NCBI GenBank assembly: GCA_021324115.1
Contig: JAJPJS010000025.1
Location: 326,343 to 390,342 of the forward strand
Direction: 5' to 3'
Length of the DNA stretch: 64,000 bases
DNA from: Nitrososphaerota archaeon
GTDB lineage: Archaea > Thermoproteota > Nitrososphaeria > Conexivisphaerales > DTJL01
The translations under genes were made by a program, and so were the position numbers. Each line of letters begins with the position of its first letter. Position 1 is the stretch's first letter. Shown piece after piece: positions 7,615 through 15,400 of this stretch. Below the pieces are notes generated by a model. The model did no database searches and was not told the DNA's origin. It saw nothing but the letters and a program-made list of their open reading frames with translations.

Positions 7615-8142
7615 TCAGTCAGGATATTCGAGCTCCTGGAGCGCCTTCGCGCTGAGTAAGCTTTCACCCACTATCGCCCTCTGACTAATTATTCCCAATG
7701 GTTTCCCATTCTCCGTCACAAGGAGGCGTCTTATCCCTTTTTCGCCCATCAGTTTCATGGCATCTTTGACAGGTGTATCCGAAGATACGGTGAGCACGGG
7801 TGAAGACATTATCTTTCTCAAGGTTATAGTGGAGGGTACCAGATTTTCCGCAGCGACCTTGTAGAGTATGTCCCTCTCGGTAACAATCCCCACAGGCTTC
7901 CCCCGGTTCATAACGATAGTGCTCCCCAGGTTCAGCTCTCTCATCTTCTCCGCTGCGGTTAGGACCGTCTCTCCGGCTTCCAGTTGCAAGAAGTCTCTGC
8001 GCGTGAATTCCTTGACAACGGGTACTTTCTTCTCTTGGTGCCTCAGCCAAATGCCCATCGAATAATGGCAGGACGGGCACTCGTCTGGAGGATCCTTGCT
8101 CTGGACTACTCGTCCACATTTGTAACATTCCCACTTAGGCAA
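7615..8142 (-). CDS. CBS-pair protein with N-terminal zinc ribbon
   Basis: Residues 6-28 form a rubredoxin-like ribbon (CYKCG...CPSC). Two CBS motifs follow (about residues 50-108 and 112-168), with LNLGSTIVMNRGKPVGIVTERDILYKV and IRRLLVTENGKPLGIISQRAI as core strands. CBS pairs bind adenine nucleotides or related ligands, so this is probably an energy- or nucleotide-responsive regulator. TTG start at 8142, about 33 bp from the centre of a TATA-like AATGTATAAG on the minus strand (8171-8180). The 175-aa length has no room for an enzymatic domain. Confidence 0.87.
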   Translation of the reverse strand: MPKWECYKCGRVVQSKDPPDECPSCHYSMGIWLRHQEKKVPVVKEFTRRDFLQLEAGETVLTAAEKMRELNLGSTIVMNRGKPVGIVTERDILYKVAAENLVPSTITLRKIMSSPVLTVSSDTPVKDAMKLMGEKGIRRLLVTENGKPLGIISQRAIVGESLLSAKALQELEYPD

Positions 8143-8253
8143 TGCTTACTCATGTACAAATCGGCGGCTACTTATACATTGATTAGGATGCTTGCGTAGG
8201 TGAGCTGAAACCCATCTGAGCTGACGCTCTATCCGACGTGTGATATGACTTCT

Positions 8254-8283
8254 GTGAAACATATAATTCCTATTCTGTTTCAC
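8254..8283. promoter_or_regulatory. Inverted repeat GTGAAACA-N14-TGTTTCAC
   Basis: Perfect 8-bp arms flank a 14-bp A/T-rich spacer containing TATAATT. It lies between the divergent CBS and coiled-coil genes, about 110 bp from each start. It is probably a regulator-binding site; the target promoter is unclear. Confidence 0.45.
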
Positions 8284-8346
8284 TGGTGGATAAAACAGGT
8301 TCACCTGCAAATCAACTGTTCTTTTCATGCATCGTAAATATCCCAC

Positions 8347-8359
8347 GAACAGACTGTTC
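8347..8359. promoter_or_regulatory. Inverted repeat GAACA-GAC-TGTTC
   Basis: A short dyad directly downstream of a TATA-like TAAATATCC (about 8335-8343) and 15 bp before the ATG at 8374. Its position over the predicted transcription start would suit a repressor site for the coiled-coil gene. Confidence 0.4.
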
Positions 8360-8373
8360 ATCAGTGTGTCATT

Positions 8374-8634
8374 ATGGAGACAATAACGGAATTCGTCGGA
8401 AGAAAGTCCGCATATCAGGAAACCATAAGGTCTCTTGAAACTCAAAAACAGGTGCTGGCGAACCAGGTTGCTGAACTTCGCGAAAGGGTCGAAGCGCTCG
8501 AACTGCAGAGACAGATTGCAATCCTGAGAAACGAAGTAGATTCCTTACAGGCAGAAAAGGAATCGTTATCCAAGCGCGCATCTATCTACACCAGCACTTC
8601 GCCTAACGAACCCACCGAAGACCCACAGCTTTAG
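8374..8634 (+). CDS. Small coiled-coil protein
   Basis: An 86-residue protein, almost entirely alpha-helical from residue 12 to 68, with heptad patterning (LANQVAELRERVEALELQ, then LRNEVDSLQAEKESL) and a disordered polar tail. No catalytic motif or membrane segment. It is probably an oligomeric adaptor or scaffold; I do not recognise the family. A TATA-like box lies about 35 bp upstream of the ATG. Confidence 0.65.
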   Translation: METITEFVGRKSAYQETIRSLETQKQVLANQVAELRERVEALELQRQIAILRNEVDSLQAEKESLSKRASIYTSTSPNEPTEDPQL

Positions 8635-8696
8635 AAATAGACATCTGAACGATCTCACATCCTTTTTGTTTTTCTTCATCGACGTCTTAGTATCCT

Positions 8697-9218
8697 CTAG
8701 GGTCTCGGAGCACGATCCTGCACCTGCTGATATTCCGGGTTGTTTCTGAGAAATTCGAGGTTAAACAGGGAAGTTGCAGCAGAATTTTTGACTATCTCGT
8801 CCGGGTCGCCAAGAGCCTGTTCCAGAAAGGTCCTCGAGCTCTGGCTTCCGATGGAGCCAAGGGCGGCTGCGGACTCGTGTCTTACGATTGCATCTGGATC
8901 ATGTAGCATTGCTTGTATGAGTGCTTTATTGGCTGACGATAGCCCGATCTGTCCCATGGAAAACGCAGCTTCATGTCTTACGAGAGGATCCGGATCGTTC
9001 AAGAGAACGTCGGACAGGGCTTCGACCGAACGTTCACGCCCAAGTTCGGCAAGTATAGTGACTGCATGCACCCTTAACACAAGACTGGATTCTTCCTTGA
9101 GCACCTTTATGAAGTAATCCTCAGACCCGGTTTTGTATTCCTCTTCCATTTTCTTCATTATGCCCAAGCATCTCTCTTTGTCATCTATCAGCGTAGAGGT
9201 GTACACGCCAAACGGCAC
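8697..9218 (-). CDS. HEAT-repeat (PBS-lyase type) protein
   Basis: A 173-residue alpha solenoid built from about four 30-residue HEAT units; the clearest are DPDPLVRHEAAFSMGQIG and DPDAIVRHESAAALGSIG, plus DPDEIVKNSAATSLF. Two units keep a His-Glu pair (RHE). Deoxyhypusine hydroxylase is built from the same repeats with HE motifs as iron ligands, but it has four HE pairs in two halves; only two are seen here, so this may be a half-size relative or simply a scaffold. The start at 9218 follows A/T-rich sequence shared with the divergent padR gene. Confidence 0.75.
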   Translation of the reverse strand: MPFGVYTSTLIDDKERCLGIMKKMEEEYKTGSEDYFIKVLKEESSLVLRVHAVTILAELGRERSVEALSDVLLNDPDPLVRHEAAFSMGQIGLSSANKALIQAMLHDPDAIVRHESAAALGSIGSQSSRTFLEQALGDPDEIVKNSAATSLFNLEFLRNNPEYQQVQDRAPRP

Positions 9219-9255
9219 GTCTGAGGGCGATTTAAATTAACAACCGCATAAATGC

Positions 9256-9277
9256 AAATATAGGACATCCTATATTT
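9256..9277. promoter_or_regulatory. Perfect 10-bp palindrome at padR start (operator)
   Basis: Arms AAATATAGGA and TCCTATATTT are separated by CA and abut the TTG start of the PadR gene. The left arm includes a TATA-like AAATATA. PadR proteins commonly bind such dyads in their own promoter, so autoregulation is inferred. A closely related sequence occurs at 53385-53406 before the HtrA-like gene. Confidence 0.7.
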
Positions 9278-9664
9278 TTGTTGAGGACGTTGAGCAAGCG
9301 AACCCAGCTTGGAGGTCTTCTATCATTCACGATTCTCTGGGTTTTAAAGGAAAATAGACTGAGCGGGCAGGAACTTGCAGATGAATTGTACAGGCGGAGG
9401 GGCCAAAGGCCGACTCCCGGGACTCTTTATCCCGCCCTCAAAGAACTGCGTGAGAAAGGACTTGCGACAATGGAAAAGAGGGGGCGCTGCACATACTATT
9501 CTCTCACACCTGAAGGTTTAGCCACTGCTTCTGATTTTGCAAATTACCTTTGCCTGGCTTTCCAGGATGTATTCTCACAATCCGGATTCAATCAACAAAT
9601 CTCTTCACATGGTGGCAATGTATTTAGATTAAAGCACACTGACAGATTGGCCTCAGAGCCGTAA
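9278..9664 (+). CDS. PadR-family transcriptional regulator
   Basis: Winged-helix DNA-binding protein. Residues 12-85 carry the PadR signature: LLSFTILWVLKENRLSGQEL, then PTPGTLYPALKELREKGLAT, then a wing with RGRCTYYSLTPEGL. The C-terminal helix is short (total 128 aa), so this is a PadR-s2-like dimer. TTG start at 9278 (or 9281) directly behind the perfect palindrome at 9256-9277, predicting a leaderless, self-repressed mRNA. The effector is unknown. The HtrA-like gene at 53413 has a similar site and is a candidate target. Confidence 0.87.
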   Translation: MLRTLSKRTQLGGLLSFTILWVLKENRLSGQELADELYRRRGQRPTPGTLYPALKELREKGLATMEKRGRCTYYSLTPEGLATASDFANYLCLAFQDVFSQSGFNQQISSHGGNVFRLKHTDRLASEP

Positions 9665-9675
9665 ATCAGAAGAAC

Positions 9676-10230
9676 CTACTGTAACGGTTCTTCCGCCTGT
9701 TCAAGGAGTTCGTCCAAGAGGTCGAGTGTAGCCTGCTCGCCTGCTAGGTCCCTCAGGCTTCCAACATCCACTTCGGCGTTCCTGAGAATCGACAGAACGT
9801 CCATTCTATCCGTGAATCTTCTTTCCTCATCCTGAGTGACTTTGATTAACTTCAGTTTTTGCAGCACCAGAGGACCAGGCTCTTGAAGATAAGAAGGCAG
9901 CCCAAGTATTGTCACCTTTCGTCTCGGGACCGTCTCTTGAGTAAGTATGGCATCAAGCCTGAGTCCCTTTTTGCCTTCGAGTGTTGCGATTCTGTATTTT
10001 GACTCCCAAGCATTATTCAGCCTTTCAACCGTGCAGGAAAGGCCTACCTTTCTGAAAGCTTCCGCGAGTTTCTCAAAATCCTTCGGCTCTGCCTTTATTA
10101 TAACATCTACGTCCACCGTGGTCCGCGGCCTTCCGTAATATGAAACCGCCAGTGCTCCAGTTAATGCATATTCTATTCCCAGTGAATTCAGTTGGGCTAT
10201 CACCCTGCGTACGAAACTTGCATAATTCAA
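9676..10230 (-). CDS. Nucleotidyltransferase-superfamily protein
   Basis: A 184-residue protein of the AbiEii/MNT-like nucleotidyltransferase group. The N-terminal half has the fold signature TGALAVSYYG followed by TTVDVDVII, the Asp-X-Asp metal site. A third acidic strand is at GLRLDAIL (about residue 93). The C-terminal half is helical and acidic. Its ATG overlaps the stop of the small gene upstream by 4 bp. Such pairs occur as orphan or toxin-antitoxin-like modules; whether this one is toxic cannot be told from sequence. Confidence 0.78.
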   Translation of the reverse strand: MNYASFVRRVIAQLNSLGIEYALTGALAVSYYGRPRTTVDVDVIIKAEPKDFEKLAEAFRKVGLSCTVERLNNAWESKYRIATLEGKKGLRLDAILTQETVPRRKVTILGLPSYLQEPGPLVLQKLKLIKVTQDEERRFTDRMDVLSILRNAEVDVGSLRDLAGEQATLDLLDELLEQAEEPLQ

Positions 10231-10436
10231 TTACATTCATCGACTGAACCAGGTGAACGTCGATTCCATACACGCCTTGCGAACATGATCTGATACTCCT
10301 TTTCTGTCAGCCCCGGCTTCGTCTGAACCAATGAATCCCAGCAGATATCCAAGGTGACCGAAGTCATCTCTATTGCCATATGTAGTCTCTCCAAGGGAGA
10401 ATAATCAGCAAACTGGCTCTTGCTCAAACACCGCAT
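10227..10436 (-). CDS. Small partner of the nucleotidyltransferase
   Basis: A 69-residue helical protein (LERLHMAIEMTSVTLDICWDSL, then PGLTEKEYQIMFARRVWNRR). The pattern of a hydrophobic helix followed by a 'P-G-ltEkE' turn and a second basic helix is one I associate with small proteins encoded before nucleotidyltransferase genes. The ATGA overlap with that gene supports co-translation. A TATA-like ACTTATAAT (minus strand, near 10455-10463) lies about 22 bp upstream of the ATG. Confidence 0.6.
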   Translation of the reverse strand: MRCLSKSQFADYSPLERLHMAIEMTSVTLDICWDSLVQTKPGLTEKEYQIMFARRVWNRRSPGSVDECN

Positions 10437-10513
10437 CTTTAAACTGTCCAGATTATAAGTTTAATGCAAACCGGGGAAGGGGAAAATTGCCAGCACGATT
10501 CCATGTTTCATGG

Positions 10514-10551
10514 TTGTATTACAAATTCTTATATACAAAGATGTAATACAA
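10514..10551. promoter_or_regulatory. vapBC promoter with flanking inverted repeat
   Basis: Perfect 10-bp arms TTGTATTACA and TGTAATACAA flank an 18-bp spacer that contains the TATA element CTTATATAC. The TTG start of the antitoxin follows about 33 bp after the TATA centre. An antitoxin (VapB) dimer bound to both arms would bracket the TATA box and block TBP, a simple autoregulation arrangement. Confidence 0.7.
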
Positions 10552-10566
10552 TGAAGCGCGCAAACA

Positions 10567-10749
10567 TTGTCGGTAATCGTAACTGCAAGGATAGACAAAG
10601 AAATGCATAAGGCGGTTAAGCGATACAGGATAAATGTAAGCAAGGTCATGCGGGCTGCTCTTCGAACCGAAATAAAGCGAAGGGAAAAGGCGGCGTTGAA
10701 GGAAAAGCTGTCGGGTGCAAGAAGTATTCTGGCCAAGGCAAAGCAGTGA
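10567..10749 (+). CDS. vapB: VapB-type ribbon-helix-helix antitoxin
   Basis: A 60-residue protein with a beta strand (SVIVTARID) followed by two helices (EMHKAVKRYRINVSKVMRAALRTEIKRRE) typical of RHH/MetJ-Arc antitoxins. The basic C-terminal helix would bind the partner toxin. TTG start; the next gene follows after 8 bp. The inverted repeat at 10514-10551 is its probable operator. Confidence 0.78.
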   Translation: MSVIVTARIDKEMHKAVKRYRINVSKVMRAALRTEIKRREKAALKEKLSGARSILAKAKQ

Positions 10750-10757
10750 TCTAAGAC

Positions 10758-11276
10758 TTGTCAAACCAGACACGCGGAAGGAAATATCTTTTTGACGCTT
10801 CTGCTTTTACTCGTTTCTTGCTATATGGACCGGAACAGAAGGTTAGCTCGCTCATTCACACGATTGCTGTTCTCGATTCGGACCTCATAGATATTGGGCA
10901 GGAAGCTCTCAACAGCATTCAGAATACGAAGCTCAAAAGAATAGAACGATCTAGATTTCTAGACGCATTCGCCCAGTCTCTTCTTCTCGCAGCTAATGTA
11001 AAGATCCTTCCCTTGTATTTGAAAGAAGTGTGCAATCTCGCCATCAAAGAATCCATACCGTTGAAAAACGCATGTTTGATTTATGCAGCTCGCCGCTACA
11101 GACTCAGACTTGTAACAGAATCAGAGGAACTGGAGAGAGTTGCTTCAACTTACTGCAGAGTCGCTAGACTCGACGCTCTGCTCATCGTAAGGCCAAATAC
11201 CGACCAGAATCCTGCAACCGAAGATAAGGAAATGCAAAAGAAGAGTGTGCTAAAGGACGGCGTCCAAGGCCATTAA
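10758..11276 (+). CDS. PIN-domain (VapC-like) protein, atypical active site
   Basis: The fold is suggested by the N-terminal strand KYLFDASAFTRFLL (Asp13) and by the late region NACLIYAARRYRLRLVTESEEL, which matches the helix-strand-loop where PIN nucleases normally carry YDAxY and TxDxxL. Here the first Asp of that pair is missing and the second is Glu. Position after vapB (8-bp gap) supports a VapC toxin. The 172-aa length is slightly long and the tail is polar. It may be weakened, inactive, or use shifted acidic residues. The 3' end overlaps ctaB by 27 bp, convergently. Confidence 0.7.
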   Translation: MSNQTRGRKYLFDASAFTRFLLYGPEQKVSSLIHTIAVLDSDLIDIGQEALNSIQNTKLKRIERSRFLDAFAQSLLLAANVKILPLYLKEVCNLAIKESIPLKNACLIYAARRYRLRLVTESEELERVASTYCRVARLDALLIVRPNTDQNPATEDKEMQKKSVLKDGVQGH

Positions 11277-12104
11277 GACAAAAAGAATTGCCAGATAAGG
11301 AGCCGTGTACTTGAAAAGTCTCCACGCATTGGTCTCATCCGGTCTCCTGATCAACCAAGCGCTCATCACCAAAAGTGGAACGGCCAGCACAGCTGAAGAT
11401 ATCAGGGTAAGCGTATGGAATGGAGAACTCGGCAGAAACGGAAGTGCGATTGTAAACAGGGCTAGGAGGATGCTTGTGCTGGCAACACATCTGATTGCGG
11501 CTTTCACACCCACCACAACGGGTAGCATGGGTATGTTTGCCCTACCGTAGTCTTCTCTGGAATGTATTGCGAGGCTCCAGATGTGTATTGGTGTCCAAAG
11601 AACCACGATTGCCGCAAGGAAGAATGCTGTTATGTCAATCCTTCCGGCCAGAGCTGCGTACCCGACGAATGCAGGCACGCCCCCACTTGGGGCGCCGAGA
11701 ACTATATTCCAGGGGGTCTTTCTCTTCGTGAGTACGTTATACACCACGATGTTGTCGACCAGCCCCAAAAGCAGGATACCAGAATAAATAACTCCCGCCG
11801 GAACTGAAATTATCAATCCAGCTGAGACGAGGCCCATACCATACATCAGTGCATTGTTCGGGAGTATGATGCCAGACGGCAGAGGCCTGTTTCTTGTCCT
11901 GTGCATGAGGATGTCAATGTCTCTGTCTACGTAATTCGTAAGGGAACGAGCGCCCATGCTGCAAAGTGCAACCGAGGCGGTCACATCAGCAAGACGAACG
12001 GGATCGCCAAGGCCGCCAGCCATAATCCCTGCAGCGAAAGCTGTGAATACCAGGAGTGAGACGATGTTTGGGTTGGTAAGTTCCCAGTAACTACGGATAC
12101 TCAT
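11250..12104 (-). CDS. ctaB: Protoheme IX farnesyltransferase (heme O synthase)
   Basis: UbiA-family polytopic membrane prenyltransferase converting heme B to heme O for terminal oxidases. Diagnostic motifs: NYVDRDIDILMHRTRNRPLP (first Asp-rich site), NIVLGAPSGGVPAFVGY, and WTPIHIWSLAIHSREDY (the CtaB-type second site). About nine membrane helices in 284 aa, a normal length. Its presence implies a heme-copper oxidase elsewhere in the genome. A 62-codon frame overlaps its start by ATGA but looks low-complexity. Confidence 0.93.
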   Translation of the reverse strand: MSIRSYWELTNPNIVSLLVFTAFAAGIMAGGLGDPVRLADVTASVALCSMGARSLTNYVDRDIDILMHRTRNRPLPSGIILPNNALMYGMGLVSAGLIISVPAGVIYSGILLLGLVDNIVVYNVLTKRKTPWNIVLGAPSGGVPAFVGYAALAGRIDITAFFLAAIVVLWTPIHIWSLAIHSREDYGRANIPMLPVVVGVKAAIRCVASTSILLALFTIALPFLPSSPFHTLTLISSAVLAVPLLVMSAWLIRRPDETNAWRLFKYTAPYLAILFVLMALDAVL

Positions 12105-12430
12105 GCGACCACCTCTACGGTTGGTTTCGAGGTATTTTTCTCTTCTGCAGAGTTATTCCGGAGATAGCGCATGCTGATAGATGTAATGCGTATTGAAGTA
12201 CTTCTCTGTGTTTGTGAGTTAGCCATCTTCACCTTTTGCCAACATGGAATGAAGTTAGACAGTGAGAAAAACTGAATACGGGAACCCATTTGTGTCTGTG
12301 GACTTTATTTCTAAAGCAATTCGCTAAATGAATAAATGAGTATATGATCTGGAATAATCGGCGATGAAGCTAGCTGGTATTTCTGAACTGTGATGAATGA
12401 CATCAGAGCTGAGCCAAATTTCCATTAAAA
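12105..12430. other. Intergenic region between ctaB and RND gene
   Basis: About 325 bp downstream of the RND gene and upstream of ctaB (both minus strand). It holds A/T-rich sequence (12300-12350) and a Ser/Thr/Asn-rich 62-codon minus frame (12101-12289) that touches ctaB by ATGA. I see no family signature, so that frame is not called; it may be a 5' leader. Confidence 0.4.
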
Positions 12431-15400
12431 TCAATGAGGGTTTGTATTTTCGTCTGTGGTAAGCTGGCGCCTATTCCTTCTCGGATTGCCCGGCCACCAA
12501 TTCCACTTCTTCGCCAAGACCATTATGGCTGGCACGAACATCAGCCACACGATGAATGTATCCATGAGAACTCCAAGGGTCAGTGTAAGTCCTATCTGTT
12601 GCAGAAGCTTCACCTGTGAGAGTACAAGTCCGAAGAAAACCGAACCAAGAATTATGCCAAGCACTGTTATCACACCGGCAGTCGTCTCCGCAGTTCTGAT
12701 AAGAGCATCCTCGTCCGAATATCCCTTTGCGACTTCCTCACGAACCCTTGTTATCAGGAATATGTCGTAGTCCATTCCTACCCCCAGCATGGTAGTCACC
12801 AGGAACAACGGGGCGAATATGTAGATACTCAGTCCGGAGAGACCGTAGAATATTATCCACACTATGCCCAGTGTCCAGGTTACACTACTCAGGATCGTTG
12901 CAATAAGTCTCAAGGGAGTGAATACAGACCGGAGCTGAAGAAGAAGGACGACAAATATTGCTGCAACAAGGACTACTATGATCTTGGGAAGAATGCTGAA
13001 GACGTACTGTAGAACGCCGGCGGAGTCGGTCGATATCCCTCCCATGAGGATGGTGTAACCAGGAGCATTCATGGCAGACAGTGTATTTCCCAGAGTCGTA
13101 GCTTCCGAAAGGACCCTGTTACTGAAAGGATCTCCACCGAAGACCACCTTGAAGTAGGTTGTCTCATTATTCTTTGTCAGGTACCCAGATATTGCCTGAG
13201 CGTAAACCGCGCGCTGATCTTCGGGGAGGGAATTGATTGTCGAGACTGGTATGGATGCATTATAGGGTGATACTGGACCATAAACTGCATTAACCCCGGT
13301 CTGATTTCTTATGGTCGACTCGACCCGGGATAGGAGTTGGAGTTCTGCCTGATTGTAAGTGTTGTTGCCGGCGCTGAGGGGTGAGGGGAGACTCACCACC
13401 ACGTACTCCGGGAGCAGGGCGCTGCCGCCGAAGTTATTCGTGAGCTGGTCCAGACCAATCTTGCCTGGGGTGTTGGGCGCCAGTGAAAGAAAATTAACAT
13501 TGACAGGAAGCGTAACCGAAAGAACCACCGCACCAAGAGTGATAAGTACCAGAACCCCAACAACCAGTTTTGGTCGTTTCATACTTCTGCGAGTAATGCC
13601 AGTAAGCCTTGACGGTCTTACCCTAAGGGAATGGCCAGGCCAAAACAGCTTTCCTGAGGCAGATGTCATTGCCGCCGGGAGAAGTGACAGTGAGCAAGCA
13701 AGAATCACCGAGACGACGATAACATTCGCAGAGCCAACGTCACTGAATAGAGGTATGCCCGACAGGGAGAGTGCCAGGTAAGACATCACCACCGTGAGTC
13801 CGCTGGTGAATACTGCTTCACCTGCCCACCTGACGGTCGTAGCGCCAGCGGCTGGAGGGTCACCCTTGAGTTCCTGCCTGAACCTGTTCAGCATCAGTAC
13901 AGCATAATCCGAAGCTAAACCAAGCCCCAGGACGGCTATGATGATGGGACTGATGTAGCTCAAAGTCTGCCCCTGCAACTTCCCCAGAATTATGTCTATG
14001 AGACCGAAACCGACCTCGAGGGCGACTCCGAACATCAGCATCGGTATTAGTGCTGCAACAGGCGAAAGGAAGAAGAGGCCCGTCACGATGACAGCAACCA
14101 GTATCCCGAACGGTAGCGCGATACTTTCGCTGTCTGAAATCACAGCCTGGACGTCATTGTCAAGTATAGAGGTGGAAGTGTAATGAGTTTGAAACCCAGG
14201 GGAATTGGCCGACGTGACCAGTGATTCGAAGAGGGATTGAGCGGACTTTGAAGGAGGATTTTCAAACTGAAGAATCGCCACGGTTGTATTTCCAGAAGGC
14301 GATACGAACTGATTCAGCAAACCCTTTCCCGGGTATACAGGAAGCTGCTCTAAAGACCCGGACCATCCTGATTCACCCGAAAGAATATGATCCGCCGAGG
14401 ATGAAACAGTGAGAGAGCCATTCTGTACCCCATCGACCAGGTTCATTATCGCCGCAGGATTATACTCAAGGTAGAACACCTTGGCAATCCCAACTTCAAT
14501 AGATTGGGCCGTCAGATTTGTCGTGTAAGTCGACAATGCCGGATTCCCGGCTTGCGAGGCGTCGAACACATCGTCCACAAAATCTTGTACGGTGATATTG
14601 TAACCCTTCATTATTGCGTTCGAGAGAGTGTAGTTAGACGAAAAGACCTGACCCAGTATGCTTTTCTGGTATGAGTGTAACAATGTGCTATTTTCAGGCA
14701 CGCCGATGCTGTAAGCGTATGTAGCGAATTCCTGCAGGGTGAGATTGAGGCTCGAAGAAAGCGTACTTGTAAGTGAGGGGTCGTTGGCGATCAGGTTCCT
14801 GACGAAATAATTGATGGAATAAGAAGCCAGCGAGTCGTTAAGGCTGGAATAGTAAGCTCCGAGGGTAAAATCGAGCTGAGGCGAGGGAATCTGTTGGGAA
14901 AGTATGTATGTGGCAAGATTCACAAGTGATGTTGCCGAGGGATCCCTGCCCAGGGAAAAGGCTTGAGATGCCATCGTCGCCTGGGTTTGTGGTAGCCCGG
15001 ACGTGAAGATTCCAAGTGTGACAGAATCCAGCGCGGACTTTGATGCGAAGTCAGTGAGGTTAAATGAGCCTGCCACGGTCTGGATGAAGGTGGACTCGGT
15101 TTGGTTGAGATTTTCTGAAGCGATATACTGGGGTACAGTCTTGTTCACTGCTCCGCTTCCCATTTGTATAAGATTCATTTCGACCGAAGAAGGAGTCATA
15201 CCCTGTGTTTCCGAATACCAGTTCGAATAGAATCCGGAATAGTAAGCAAGTGCAGGCTGGCTGCCGCCGAAACCACCCGTTGACATGATATAGCTTGCGT
15301 TCGCTGCTGAGCTTATTTCGGGAGTAGACATCGAAGATCCAGAAGGTGATGTGAATATCGATGACCATACGGAGAGGTACCCGGACGGAATACCATAGAT

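Noticed and set aside
12101-12289. 62-aa minus ORF with ATGA overlap to ctaB
   Set aside because: Ser/Thr/Asn-rich, no family or structural feature; more likely 5' leader of ctaB.
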